This document shows positions 24,297 through 33,572 of a DNA stretch of 64,000 nt, one piece after another. Position 1 is the first letter of the stretch. Each line of letters starts with the position of its first letter. The position numbers and the translations under genes were made by a program. The DNA is taken from the NCBI RefSeq assembly GCF_002210345.1, contig NZ_MWQI01000001.1:186001-250000 (forward strand). The letters are read 5' to 3'. The stretch is from Fibrobacter sp. UWB4. GTDB lineage: Bacteria; Fibrobacterota; Fibrobacteria; Fibrobacterales; Fibrobacteraceae. The notes below the pieces were generated by a model that did no database searches, was not told the DNA's origin, and worked only from the letters and a program-made list of their open reading frames with translations.

Positions 24297-25403
24297 TTGA
24301 AACGTTCCCTTGACGAAATGTTCTGTGAACTCCTGCGAGTCGCCCTCGGGCTCTCGCAGGTTTTTCCGTATATACCGACCGACAAGGAATGGCAAGCGCT
24401 CTATACAATGGCGCATCGCCAAACACTGTTAGGGGTCGCTTATAACGCCATAGCGCGTTTACCCAAGGAATCTCAACCGCCACGTTTGTTAATGTTGCTT
24501 TGGGCAAGAGATGCCGAGGCTATCTGCGGCAAAAACCGCCTTATGAATCAGGAATCGGCCCGTTACACGCAACTGTTTGCCGAACGTGGGTTCCGCAGTG
24601 CGATCTTGAAGGGCCAAGCCAATGCGCGTTTGTATCCTGATCCATTTTCAAGGCAACCCGGCGATATTGACATCTATGTTCCCGGCGGTTACGACAAGGT
24701 TCTGGAGTTGTTACAATGTCTTGGGATTCCAAACCTTGAACATCTGACGCCTGATTATCACGACATTGAATTTGTAAATGAGAAAGGCGTCCTTGTGGAA
24801 GTTCATCACAAGCCCACGTCTGCAACATATGCTGTCCGCTTGAACAAGACTTATGACGAAATCCTGAAAGTCCTGGAACCAGAGCTTGAAAACCTGACGC
24901 TTACGCCTGAAGGCTTTTACAGCCCAAGTATCCGATTTGCGCTGCTGATGCAGCTCGTTCATTTGTACAAGCACGCTTTACTTTCGGGAATTGGTTTTAG
25001 GCAGTATATGGATTACTATATGCTGCTGACACACTCTACCGAGGCGGACCGTCAGTACACATGGGAATTCGTCAAGAAAATCGGTATGCGGCAGGGTTGT
25101 GCTGCTATTATGGGGGTCTTGGGGCGAGTCTTCAAGTTGCCAGAAGATAAAATGCTCTGCAAGCCAAGTAAATTGGGTTGCAATGTCCTGTACCGCGCGA
25201 CATTTGCCGAAGGCGATTTTGGAGCTAAAAGAACATACAAACGGAATGTGAATGTGTTTAAACGATGGTTCAACGATCGTGTAAATAACTTATGTATATT
25301 TCCTGTTGCTCCTCAGTATTGCATTTACAAAGAATCTAAATATTGGATCAATACCATTTCGCTTATTCCTGAGCGTATCCGGCGTCGGAAAATTGCTCTT
25401 TAG
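24297..25403 (+). CDS. nucleotidyltransferase-family protein (PF14907 type)
   Basis: A 368-residue protein with the polymerase-beta-like core of the NTP_transf_5 family: SAILKGQANARLYPDP and PGDIDIYVP (D-x-D metal-binding Asp pair at about residues 123-125), and EVHHKP at about 165. Family members occur in lasso-peptide and other peptide clusters next to HPr-kinase-like and PqqD-like proteins. In one lasso cluster the kinase and nucleotidyltransferase act in sequence on the peptide C-terminus. Here it presumably modifies the 45-residue peptide. The TTG at 24297 is 3 bases after the peptide stop; ATG 24318 is an alternative start. Confidence 0.85.
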   Translation: MKRSLDEMFCELLRVALGLSQVFPYIPTDKEWQALYTMAHRQTLLGVAYNAIARLPKESQPPRLLMLLWARDAEAICGKNRLMNQESARYTQLFAERGFRSAILKGQANARLYPDPFSRQPGDIDIYVPGGYDKVLELLQCLGIPNLEHLTPDYHDIEFVNEKGVLVEVHHKPTSATYAVRLNKTYDEILKVLEPELENLTLTPEGFYSPSIRFALLMQLVHLYKHALLSGIGFRQYMDYYMLLTHSTEADRQYTWEFVKKIGMRQGCAAIMGVLGRVFKLPEDKMLCKPSKLGCNVLYRATFAEGDFGAKRTYKRNVNVFKRWFNDRVNNLCIFPVAPQYCIYKESKYWINTISLIPERIRRRKIAL

Positions 25404-25451
25404 TTTTCTTGATTGCTTGGAAACAATTCGGTTAAGCTGTGAAGAAGACTA

Positions 25452-26375
25452 ATGAATAAGAGATATTTTAAAGTAGCAGAACATCTTTTTTCGGTTGATG
25501 CTTGTGATGAAATTGTATCGCAAATGGATAATTATTCGCCATTTGCAGTGAGTTCAAGCGATGCGTCTTGTGAAAATCCGGTGTTTTCGCTTGTGGTGCA
25601 AGAGGCTGTAGCGCCTGAATTTACCGAGGATACTCGCCAAGAAGATGAGGGCCAGTCCATTATTTGCGGGTGTACTGCGGATGGTTTGCCGGTATTTGAC
25701 TTTTGGCTTATGGAAAAGTCTACGGGTGTGCTCGTATGCGAAAAGGATTTTAAGTACGCGGTGCTGTTTTTAGGTGAAAAGGGCAATGGTGCGAATGCTG
25801 CAAGTGCGGCGATTGCCGGAATGCGCCAGTTTGCGCTGAACAATGCGCTGATGGTCTTGTACGCCCTTGCAACGGCTGGGCTTGGCACGGCTCTATTCCA
25901 TGCGGCGAGCGTGAGCTATAAGGGGCTTGGTTATTTGTTTTTGGGCAAGAGCGGTACGGGCAAAAGTACGCATGCAAGGCTTTGGCTCAAGTACATCGAA
26001 GGTACAGAATTGTTCAATGACGATAATCCTGTAGTGCGTTTATTTGAAAAAGACGGTCGAAAGTTTGCGGTTGCTTATGGCTCGCCGTGGAGTGGCAAGA
26101 CGCCTTGCTACAAAAATGTCAAATTTGAATTGGGCGGTTTTGTGCTATTGTCGCAGGCTCCATTCAACAAGATTACTCCGCTGAAAGGCGTATCTGCTTA
26201 TGCGGCGATTCTGCCGGGCATTTCGGGAATGCGCTGGGACAAGAAAATTGCCGATGGCTTGCATATGACGCAAAACGGGCTTGCATCGAATGTGCCGGTG
26301 TGGTATCTGGAATGCTTGCCCGATGAAAATGCTGCAAGGTTGTGTTGCCAGTCGATTGTTCGTGAGATTCAATGA
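25452..26375 (+). CDS. HPr-kinase-like (HprK C-terminal domain) protein
   Basis: A 307-residue protein whose C-terminal half has the HPr kinase fold signature: LGKSGTGKSTHAR P-loop (about residues 164-176), LFNDDNPVV (Walker B-like acidic pair) and GSPWSGKTPCYKN. There is no HPr-binding DRTGG domain. Such proteins are common in lasso-peptide clusters, where they phosphorylate the peptide's C-terminal residue. Cytoplasmic. Its last 4 bases overlap the start of the peptidase gene (ATGA), showing tight translational coupling. Predicted role: ATP-dependent phosphorylation of the cluster's peptide or a cluster partner. Confidence 0.85.
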   Translation: MNKRYFKVAEHLFSVDACDEIVSQMDNYSPFAVSSSDASCENPVFSLVVQEAVAPEFTEDTRQEDEGQSIICGCTADGLPVFDFWLMEKSTGVLVCEKDFKYAVLFLGEKGNGANAASAAIAGMRQFALNNALMVLYALATAGLGTALFHAASVSYKGLGYLFLGKSGTGKSTHARLWLKYIEGTELFNDDNPVVRLFEKDGRKFAVAYGSPWSGKTPCYKNVKFELGGFVLLSQAPFNKITPLKGVSAYAAILPGISGMRWDKKIADGLHMTQNGLASNVPVWYLECLPDENAARLCCQSIVREIQ

Positions 26376-26851
26376 TGGATTCCGCGAAAAAAAGTGATGT
26401 GTTCATCATGGCCGAGGCGATTCGTCTGGTGGGCGAGGGTGTGAGTGTCTCGTTTCCGGTGAATGGCTGTAGCATGTTGCCGTTTATCGTGGGCGGTCGC
26501 GATAGTGTGATTCTGGAAAAGCCTGAGAATCTGCGTGTAGGCGATGTGGTGCTGGCGCATGCGATCCCGGATAATGTCGCGCTTTTGGAAAATGCAGAAA
26601 AGCGTTATGTTATCCATAGAATCGTTGCGCTCTCGGACGAAAATGTGGTCCTCATGGGAGATGGGAACCTTGTGCAGCGGGAATACTGCAAGCGATCTGA
26701 GGTCTATGCAAAGGTTGTTTGCGTGGTCCAGCCGAACGGGAAAAAATGCCCGACGGGAGCTTTTTGGGGACGGATTGCTGCAAAAGTTTGGTATATTCTG
26801 TTACCAGTGAGACGTTATTTACTTTGGATTTATCGAAGGGTGAAAAGATGA
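26372..26851 (+). CDS. S24/S26-type signal-peptidase-like protein
   Basis: A 159-residue protein with signal-peptidase motifs of the archaeal/ER (SipW) type: FPVNGCSMLPF with nucleophile Ser34, RVGDVV, YVIHRIV with His82 in place of the bacterial Lys, and LMGDGN. A hydrophobic C-terminal segment (about residues 136-153) could anchor it. The size and Ser-His pair suggest an active peptidase; in this context it is a good candidate to cleave the leader of the 45-residue peptide at L-A-G/S. It overlaps both neighbours by 4 bases. ATG 26372 or ATG 26375 could be the start. Confidence 0.82.
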   Translation: MMDSAKKSDVFIMAEAIRLVGEGVSVSFPVNGCSMLPFIVGGRDSVILEKPENLRVGDVVLAHAIPDNVALLENAEKRYVIHRIVALSDENVVLMGDGNLVQREYCKRSEVYAKVVCVVQPNGKKCPTGAFWGRIAAKVWYILLPVRRYLLWIYRRVKR

Positions 26852-27117
26852 AAATCAAGAACGGTTTTGTATTGCGCGATGTGTGCGGTGAACAGGTTAT
26901 CATGGGCGAGGGCATTGGTGCCTTGGATTTTGGCCGCCTTTTGTGTTTGAACGAAACGGCTGCATGGCTTTGGAAACAGGCCGAACAGCAAGGTGATTTT
27001 ACTGTGGAATCGCTTGCTCAGGCGCTTTGCAACGAATATGACGTGAGCGAAGAACAGGCCAGGGTCGATGTCGCTACGATTGTCGGTGAATGGCAAAAGG
27101 TGAACGTGCTCGAATGA
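26848..27117 (+). CDS. PqqD-like peptide chaperone (RRE)
   Basis: An 89-residue PqqD-fold protein: VLRDVCGEQVIMGEG at the start, LCLNETAAWLWKQAEQ in the middle and YDVSEEQARVDVATIVGEWQ at the end, all typical of this family. PqqD-like proteins bind the leader of ribosomally made peptides and present them to modifying enzymes. Its overlap with the peptidase gene (ATGA) and with the exporter gene (ATGA) marks one translation unit. Its presence is the strongest single argument that the cluster makes a modified ribosomal peptide. Confidence 0.88.
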   Translation: MKIKNGFVLRDVCGEQVIMGEGIGALDFGRLLCLNETAAWLWKQAEQQGDFTVESLAQALCNEYDVSEEQARVDVATIVGEWQKVNVLE

Positions 27118-28817
27118 AGTACATCGCTTGGCTGTGGCGCGGAACGGAAGGTGTCCGCGTAAATATTGTCATCCGCATTTTGGCGGGGACCGCGCGCGTA
27201 GCGTGTGGCCTTTTGATGATATGGCTCAGCAAGCGGTTTATCGACGAGACGATTCGCACCGGGACGCAAGACGACATTGTGCAGATGATCTTGTTCCTGG
27301 TGCTTACGGTGGTGGGGACGATTGTCCTTAGGCTTTTGTATTACTACATGACGGCTGCTGCTACGGTCAGAAAGACGAATGCACTTAGGCTGTTCTATTT
27401 TGGTACGCTGTTCAGGCGCAAGCTTTTTGACGGCCATGAACTGCATTCGGGCGATGTGTCTTCGAGGCTTTCGAAGGATATCGAAACGGTATCGTCTTCT
27501 ATTATTGATACGATTCCGCAGATGGCGGTGACCGGAATCCAGCTTGTGGGCGCGTTTTTGCTGATGCGCTGGTTCGATGCGCGGTTGGCGTGGGCGCTGT
27601 TGCTGCTGACCCCTGTTCTGGTCGTGGTTGGCAAGCTTATTTCTCGGCGTTTGCGTAACATGACGCTTGAAATTCGCGAAGGCGAAAGCCGCATCCAGAT
27701 GCAGGTGCAGGAGGGCGTGGAATATAACGCTGTTTTGCGCTCGCTCGAAAGCGAAAACTGGGTGCTGGAACGCCTTGGTTTGAAACAAAGTAAGCTTGAA
27801 AACGACGTGATGCGCCGTACGCGTTTTACGGCGGTGGCGCGCTTTGCGATTGGCTCTGCGTTTGGGCTTGGGTACTTGCTTGCCTTTATTTGGGGCGGGC
27901 TTGGACTGCGCGAGGGGACCATCACGTTTGGTGTGATGACGTCTTTTTTGCAGCTGGTCGGGCAGATTCAGCACCCGATTTTGACGTTGCTTGGAATGGT
28001 GCCGCAACTGGTGCATTCGACGGCGAGCATTGATCGCCTGGATGAACTCGAAAAAGGCGCGGATGAGACTCCGGAGCTTGTGCGCGAAGGTGTAACGCGC
28101 GAGATTGAATGCGCGGGAATGCGTCCGGGAGTGCGCGGGCGGCTCGGGTTGCGCTTGGACAACGTAAGTTTTGGGTATAAGGGTGGGGACCGCGAAGTTT
28201 TATGCGGGTTCTCGCACGATTTTAAGCCGGGCAGCAAGAACGCCATCATGGGCGAGACGGGCAAGGGCAAGACGACTTTGTTCAGGCTTTTGCTTGGATT
28301 TATAAAGCCTGATTTCGGTCGAATAGATGTTTATTCGGAATGCGAAGACGGTGCTGTCACTGGACTTGATGTGGAAATGTGCGGCGATTCGGTTGAAATT
28401 TCGGAGGCGACCCGCTCGAATTTTGTGTACGTGCCGCAGGGCAATACGCTGATGAACGGTTCCGTGCGCTATAATCTGCAACTTGCAAAACCTGATGCGA
28501 CCGATGACGAAATGAAGCGTGTCTTGCATATTGCCTGTGCTGAATTTGTGAATGATTTGCCGGATGGTCTGGACTGCGAAATCGGCGAACGCGGGCATGG
28601 ACTTAGCGAAGGCCAGGCACAGCGTATTGCGATTGCCCGTGGACTTTTGCGCCCGGGCAGCATCCTGCTTTTTGATGAAATTAGCTCGTCGCTGGATGAG
28701 GCGACCGAGGCGGAACTTTACCGCCGGCTGTTCGAGGCTTTCCCGGAAAAGACGATGCTTTTTGTGACGCACAGGACTGCCATTTGCGAAATGTGCGATG
28801 AGACCGTAAGGCTTTAG
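27114..28817 (+). CDS. ABC exporter (fused membrane and ATPase domains)
   Basis: The 567-residue protein has an N-terminal transmembrane domain with about six helices (residues 15-310) and a nucleotide-binding domain: GETGKGKTTLF Walker A (about residue 380), LSEGQAQRIAIARG signature (about 495) and ILLFDE Walker B (about 519). There is no N-terminal C39 peptidase domain, so leader removal must be done by another protein, fitting the S26-type peptidase in the operon. It is the likely exporter of the mature peptide. Start ATG 27114 overlaps the PqqD-like stop; the frame from 27090 is not used. Confidence 0.88.
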   Translation: MKYIAWLWRGTEGVRVNIVIRILAGTARVACGLLMIWLSKRFIDETIRTGTQDDIVQMILFLVLTVVGTIVLRLLYYYMTAAATVRKTNALRLFYFGTLFRRKLFDGHELHSGDVSSRLSKDIETVSSSIIDTIPQMAVTGIQLVGAFLLMRWFDARLAWALLLLTPVLVVVGKLISRRLRNMTLEIREGESRIQMQVQEGVEYNAVLRSLESENWVLERLGLKQSKLENDVMRRTRFTAVARFAIGSAFGLGYLLAFIWGGLGLREGTITFGVMTSFLQLVGQIQHPILTLLGMVPQLVHSTASIDRLDELEKGADETPELVREGVTREIECAGMRPGVRGRLGLRLDNVSFGYKGGDREVLCGFSHDFKPGSKNAIMGETGKGKTTLFRLLLGFIKPDFGRIDVYSECEDGAVTGLDVEMCGDSVEISEATRSNFVYVPQGNTLMNGSVRYNLQLAKPDATDDEMKRVLHIACAEFVNDLPDGLDCEIGERGHGLSEGQAQRIAIARGLLRPGSILLFDEISSSLDEATEAELYRRLFEAFPEKTMLFVTHRTAICEMCDETVRL

Positions 28818-28969
28818 CGCGCCGCCTTGGGGGCTGTTTCAAAAAAATCCTCTGAATCGTTGCTTTTGAAACGCTGGCGTGTTATTTTTTGAATAGGTGG
28901 GGTTTGGGAACGGCAGAAAATTGATGTTTTTTCGCTGAAAATCGCGATTTTGGGGAGCTTGGGGACTTT

Positions 28970-28985
28970 TGGCACGCTGTTTGCA
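28970..28985 (+). promoter_or_regulatory. sigma-54 (-24/-12) promoter of clpB
   Basis: TGGCACGCTGTTTGCA matches the sigma-54 consensus TGGCACR-N4-TTGCW at every fixed position. The start would fall near 28996, giving a leader of about 22 bases that holds the GAGGA ribosome binding site (29005-29009) before ATG 29018. No comparable sigma-70 promoter or CIRCE element is seen here. Confidence 0.65.
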
Positions 28986-29017
28986 TAGGGTAAGGCGTAA
29001 AAAAAGAGGATTAGATC

Positions 29018-31585
29018 ATGTCAGATTTTACTAACGATGCAGAAAAGGTCTTGGCCAAGGCGCAAAGCTTGCGCGACCGCTGTTCGCACTCTTACCTGGG
29101 TGCGGCTCATTTGGCCGTTGGTCTTGTTGAAGGCCCCGATGCAACCCTGAAAAAGCTTTATAAGTCCAAGGGCGTCAAGACGAACGAACTCCGAGGCCGT
29201 TTGGAACCGTTTGTCCAGAAAATCCCGCGCATGGAAGGCGTAAACCCGGATGTGGAACCGGATAGCGACTTGAACCGTATTTTGCGTGCCGCTGTGCAGG
29301 CGGCCCGTCAGGTCAGCCGTATGGTGACTCCGGGCGATTTGCTCGTGGCCTTGATGAAGTTCTCGGGCGACCGTGGACTTGCCAAGGTCTTTGAAGATGC
29401 TCTTGGCTCGACCGAAGTGGTGGAAACCTGGCTTTCGGACCCGTTTGCGGGAGCCGCGAACGCCGAGGAACAGTCTCCGCTGAAACTCTACGGTCGTGAA
29501 CTCGTGGAAATGGCGGCTGACGGAAAGCTTTCGCCGGTGATTGGCCGTGAAGAAGAAATCCGTCGTGTGATTTTGATTTTGAGCCGTAAGACAAAGAACA
29601 ATCCATGCTTGGTCGGTGAACCGGGCGTGGGTAAGACGGCTATTGTCGAAGGCCTTGCCGAACGTATTTACCGTGGCGACGTGCCGGATGCGTTGAAGGG
29701 CAAGAAGGTCTTTGCACTTGATTTGTCTGCCTTGATGGCGGGCGCCAAGTACCGTGGCGACTTTGAAGAACGTCTCAAATCTGTGATTGACGCTATTGAA
29801 GAAGATGGCAATACGCTTATGTTCATCGACGAACTCCACAACATTGTGGGGGCGGGCAAGACCGAAGGCTCGATGGACTTGGGCAATATGCTTAAGCCGA
29901 AACTTGCTCGTGGCGAACTCCATTGCATTGGTGCAACGACGACTCAGGAATACCGTAAGTACATCGAAAAGGATTCCGCTTTGGAACGTCGTTTCCAGCC
30001 GGTGCAGGTTTCGGAACCGAGCGAAGACGAAGCTATTTCCATCTTGCGTGGCATTAAGGATGGCTTTGATGCGCACCATGGCGTGCGTCTGCACGACAAT
30101 GCGCTTGTGGCTGCAGTGAAACTTTCGAACCGTTACATCAGTGACCGATTCCTCCCGGATAAGGCTATAGACTTGATCGATGAAGCCGCTAGCCTTGTGA
30201 AAACTCAGATGGACACCGTGCCGGAAGCGCTCGATACATTGCAGCGTAAGGAACTCCAGATGAAAATCGAGGAGCAGGCGCTATCGAAGGAAACGGACGA
30301 AGCAAGCGTCAAGCGCTTGAAAGAACTCCGTGAAGACCTTGCCGTGACCGACGCTGCCGTCAAGCAGATGCAGGAACGTTGGCAGGACCGCCGTGCCGCA
30401 TTTGCCGAAGTACAGGACTTGAAGAAATCCTTGAAGGCTGCAAAGGACGAGATGGAACAGGCCGAAGCCCGTTACGACTTGAACCGTGCTGCTGAACTCA
30501 AGTACAACAAGATCGTGAACATCGAAAAGGAACTGGCTCAAAAGACCGAAGCGCTCCGCAAGAGTGCCGAAGAAGGTGGCTTGAGCGAAGAAGTGACCGA
30601 AGAGACGATTGCGCTTGTGGTGAGCCGTTGGACGGGCATTCCGGTGACAAAGCTTTGCGAAGGTGAAAAGGCGAAGTTGTTGCACTTGGACGAACGTCTG
30701 CATGCCCGTGTGATTGGCCAGGACGAGGCTGTGGAAGCCGTGTCCGAAGCGATTTTGCGTAACCGTAGCGGCCTCTCCCGTGAAAATGCGCCGATTGGAA
30801 GCTTCCTCTTCTTGGGCCCGACGGGCGTGGGTAAGACGGAACTTGCAAAGGCTTTGGCTGTAGAACTTTTCGATAGTGAAAACGCACTTGTCCGTATCGA
30901 CATGAGCGAATACATGGAAAAGCATAGCGTTAGCCGTTTGATCGGTGCTCCTCCGGGATACGTGGGCTATGAAGAGGGCGGCCAGCTGACCGAAGCTGTG
31001 CGTACGCATCCGTACTGCGTGATTTTGCTCGACGAAATCGAGAAGGCGCATCCGGACGTGTTCAATACGCTGTTGCAGGTGCTCGATGACGGTCGTTTGA
31101 CGGACGGCAAGGGCCGTACGGTGAACTTCAAGAACACCTTGATTTTGATGACCTCGAACTTGGGTGCCGAAAAGTTCCGCTTGAGTGCGGCTAGCGCCAA
31201 GAACGGTGAACCGCCGCAGGTGGCGCTTGCGGATGTCGAAGCTGACTTGCATGCGTTCTTCCGCCCAGAATTCTTGAACCGCTTGGACGAAGTGCTTGTG
31301 TTCCAGAGCCTCTCGAAGAAGCAGATTCGCGAAATCGTGAAACTCAAATTTGCAGATTTGGCGAACCGCGCTGCCCGTCAGGACTTGGTGCTTACACTTT
31401 CGGATGCGGCTCTTGAGGCGATTGCGGAAGGTGCTTACCAGCCGGAATTTGGCGCACGCCCGATTCAGCGTTACATCGAACGCAATATTGAACGTCCGTT
31501 GAGCCACGCGATACTCTCGGGAACCGTGAGTGCGGCAAAGCCCGCTGTCGTGGACTACAAGGACGGAATGTTTGTGGTGAAATAG
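29018..31585 (+). CDS. clpB: ATP-dependent disaggregase ClpB
   Basis: An 855-residue Hsp100 protein with all ClpB parts: N-terminal Clp repeat domain (residues 1-145), AAA1 with [13 protein letters not shown] (about 200), the long coiled-coil middle domain (about 400-520), AAA2 with [13 protein letters not shown] (about 600) and the C-terminal [17 protein letters not shown] motif. It threads aggregated proteins together with DnaK. The middle domain distinguishes it from ClpA and ClpC. The upstream sequence fits a sigma-54 promoter, unusual for this heat-shock gene. It is monocistronic. Confidence 0.96.
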   Translation: MSDFTNDAEKVLAKAQSLRDRCSHSYLGAAHLAVGLVEGPDATLKKLYKSKGVKTNELRGRLEPFVQKIPRMEGVNPDVEPDSDLNRILRAAVQAARQVSRMVTPGDLLVALMKFSGDRGLAKVFEDALGSTEVVETWLSDPFAGAANAEEQSPLKLYGRELVEMAADGKLSPVIGREEEIRRVILILSRKTKNNPCLVGEPGVGKTAIVEGLAERIYRGDVPDALKGKKVFALDLSALMAGAKYRGDFEERLKSVIDAIEEDGNTLMFIDELHNIVGAGKTEGSMDLGNMLKPKLARGELHCIGATTTQEYRKYIEKDSALERRFQPVQVSEPSEDEAISILRGIKDGFDAHHGVRLHDNALVAAVKLSNRYISDRFLPDKAIDLIDEAASLVKTQMDTVPEALDTLQRKELQMKIEEQALSKETDEASVKRLKELREDLAVTDAAVKQMQERWQDRRAAFAEVQDLKKSLKAAKDEMEQAEARYDLNRAAELKYNKIVNIEKELAQKTEALRKSAEEGGLSEEVTEETIALVVSRWTGIPVTKLCEGEKAKLLHLDERLHARVIGQDEAVEAVSEAILRNRSGLSRENAPIGSFLFLGPTGVGKTELAKALAVELFDSENALVRIDMSEYMEKHSVSRLIGAPPGYVGYEEGGQLTEAVRTHPYCVILLDEIEKAHPDVFNTLLQVLDDGRLTDGKGRTVNFKNTLILMTSNLGAEKFRLSAASAKNGEPPQVALADVEADLHAFFRPEFLNRLDEVLVFQSLSKKQIREIVKLKFADLANRAARQDLVLTLSDAALEAIAEGAYQPEFGARPIQRYIERNIERPLSHAILSGTVSAAKPAVVDYKDGMFVVK

Positions 31586-31589
31586 GGGT

Positions 31590-31712
31590 ATGAGGTCTGG
31601 GCACGAGGCTAAAGCCTCTTTGGGGTCGCTTCGCTTTGAGCAATTTGCTCATAGCTCAAAGGGAGCCAAAGGCGACCGACCCCATAGCTCATAGCCCACA
31701 GCGGCGAAGCCG
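31590..31712. repeat. GGGGTCGCTTCG / GCTCATA-type intergenic repeat
   Basis: Contains GGGGTCGCTTCGCTTTGAG (31621-31639), TTGCTCATAGCTCAAAGG, GGCGACCGACCCCATAGC and the hairpin AGCGGCGAAGCCGCT, sharing blocks with the repeat at 10914-11045. It fills the gap between convergent clpB and the exported protein gene. Confidence 0.6.
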
Positions 31713-32417
31713 CTACAATGCTGTCATAACGTAAAGGGCAATGGTCTTTCGATCATTGTTCTTTTCTTGCATAACGCCGACGTCAAAGTCGATGCGGACG
31801 TGTGTGTCGCCGAAGGTGAGCTCAATTTTCGGGATGATGTCTATCATGAAGTCATCGCGAATATTTCCGACGCTAAACGACGAATTGATCTCTAGGAAAA
31901 TTCGAAGAACTTGTCCAAAGATGAGCGTAGGGATCATGGCTCCTGCGATTTTTGCATAGCCATCTTTGCCGGTGGCGCCTTCGAGAAAGCCTGTGCGGAT
32001 TTCATAATAGGTGGCAAAGCACTTGGCGATAAATTGCTGTGTCCCGAGGGTAAAGGCGATTGCACTTCCGTTCATGTCGCTTAAGTCGAGGTAGCCGTCA
32101 AATGCAATATAGGAACTGGGTTTAAAACGGTAACGAACGCCTAGGTCTAGGGCAGTCTTTATTTCTTCTAGTTTATTGTAGGTGTTGATGTCGAGCTTTG
32201 CGCCGACGTCAAATTCTTTGTTCAGTCGTGTAGTCAAGTTGATAGGAAAGAGCACATCGGAATTGAATGGAGAACGGATACCGAGGCCGACTCCGATTTT
32301 TGGCGATGGGCGGCTTTCGGGACCGAAGTTGTAGCGCATGTCCCAGAAACGGTCCACAGCAAATGCATTTGTTGCTAAAATGGCAAATAGCAGGCAAAGA
32401 ATGTGTTTCATGTCCAT
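31713..32417 (-). CDS. exported, probably beta-barrel envelope protein
   Basis: A 234-residue protein with a signal peptide (KHILCLLFAILATNAFA) and alternating hydrophobic/polar strands through the mature part (KIGVGLGIRSPF, VGAKLDINTY, ALDLGVRYRF, VRIDFDVGVM), as expected for a small outer-membrane beta-barrel. No specific family recognised. ATG 32417 and ATG 32411 are both possible starts. The gene stands alone and is divergent from hisC with a 60-base gap. Confidence 0.7.
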   Translation of the reverse strand: MDMKHILCLLFAILATNAFAVDRFWDMRYNFGPESRPSPKIGVGLGIRSPFNSDVLFPINLTTRLNKEFDVGAKLDINTYNKLEEIKTALDLGVRYRFKPSSYIAFDGYLDLSDMNGSAIAFTLGTQQFIAKCFATYYEIRTGFLEGATGKDGYAKIAGAMIPTLIFGQVLRIFLEINSSFSVGNIRDDFMIDIIPKIELTFGDTHVRIDFDVGVMQEKNNDRKTIALYVMTAL

Positions 32418-32477
32418 CAAAGTTAGATAAATCGTTTGGTAAAAGCTAAATTTACACGCGTTAAAATGGAGGTATTT

Positions 32478-33563
32478 GTGGTCGAACCGCGTCCAGAACT
32501 TTCAAAACTTTCCGATTACGTCCCGGGCAAGTCCATCGACGAAATTCGTGAACGTTATGGTCTTAAGAATGTTGTAAAGCTTGCGTCTAACGAAAACCCG
32601 TTGGGTGCTTCTCCGAAAGCGGTGGAAGCGTTCCACGAAATTGCTAATTCGTTGCACTTGTACCCGCGCGGTGATGCTCCGAAGCTCATTGATGCCATTG
32701 CAAAGATGTATGGCGTTTCTACCAACCAGATCGTGATTGGTAACGGTTCCGATGAAATCATCGACATGGTGGGCAAGGCTTTTATCCGCCAGGGCGACAA
32801 CTGCGTGGGCATTACGCCGACGTTCTCCGTGTACAAGTTTACGACGCTTTCGAACGGTGCCGATTTTATTGGCGTTGGCGAAGGTGACGAAAAGGCAACG
32901 CTTGATAAGCTCGCCGCAGCCGTTAACGAAAAGACTCGCGTGGCTTTCATTTGCAACCCGAACAACCCGACCGGCCACTATTACACCGAAGCGGAAATTC
33001 GCAGCTTCCTTGCGAAAGTGCCGTCGAACGTTCTCGTGTTCTTGGACGAAGCTTACGCTGAATTTGCAACGGCTGCGGATTATCCGAAGATGGCTCCGCT
33101 GCTTTCGGAATACCCGAACTTGTTCCTCAACCGCACATTCAGCAAGATTTACGGTTTGGCCGGGCTCCGTGTGGGTTATGCGATGGCTAGTGTTGAAGTC
33201 GTCCGTGCCATGTGGAAAATCAAGCCGCCGTTTGACGTGAACCAGGCTGCTCAGGTGGCTGCCGTGGCAGCGCTTGCCGATACCGCTCACGTCGAAGCGA
33301 CCCGCAAGAATAACGCTGTTGGCTTTGAGTATTTGAACCGCGAACTTAGTGCGCTCGGTTTCAAGGTGCTCCCGACGCAGGCAAACTTTATTTGCGTGCA
33401 CATCGGTGAACGTGCTAAGGAACTCGTTTCGTTCTTGGAACAGAACGGTATGATCGTTCGTGGCCTTACGAGCTTTGGCATGCCGGAACACATCCGCATC
33501 ACGGTCGGCAAGCCCGAAGAAAACGAACTCCTCGTTTCCCTTGTCAAGAAGTGGGTCGGCTAG
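32478..33563 (+). CDS. hisC: histidinol-phosphate aminotransferase
   Basis: A 361-residue fold-type I PLP enzyme: KLASNENPLG near the N-terminus, GNGSDEIID, CNPNNPTG, VFLDEAYAEF and FSKIYGLAGLRVGY, where the Lys in F-S-K-x-x-G-L-A-G-L-R forms the internal aldimine. It transaminates imidazole acetol phosphate in histidine synthesis. GTG 32478 is chosen because GGAGG lies 7-8 bases upstream; ATG 32466 lacks a binding site and would itself overlap it. hisN follows after 9 bases, giving two consecutive pathway steps in one operon. Confidence 0.9.
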   Translation: MVEPRPELSKLSDYVPGKSIDEIRERYGLKNVVKLASNENPLGASPKAVEAFHEIANSLHLYPRGDAPKLIDAIAKMYGVSTNQIVIGNGSDEIIDMVGKAFIRQGDNCVGITPTFSVYKFTTLSNGADFIGVGEGDEKATLDKLAAAVNEKTRVAFICNPNNPTGHYYTEAEIRSFLAKVPSNVLVFLDEAYAEFATAADYPKMAPLLSEYPNLFLNRTFSKIYGLAGLRVGYAMASVEVVRAMWKIKPPFDVNQAAQVAAVAALADTAHVEATRKNNAVGFEYLNRELSALGFKVLPTQANFICVHIGERAKELVSFLEQNGMIVRGLTSFGMPEHIRITVGKPEENELLVSLVKKWVG

Positions 33564-33572
33564 GAGCTTGCT

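Noticed and set aside
24156-28817. Lasso-peptide cluster
   Set aside because: No asparagine-synthetase-like cyclase and no transglutaminase-like B2 protease; only shared tailoring, PqqD and export genes.
30281-31507. A 408-codon frame antisense to clpB
   Set aside because: Same reasoning: full overlap with a conserved gene and no domain.
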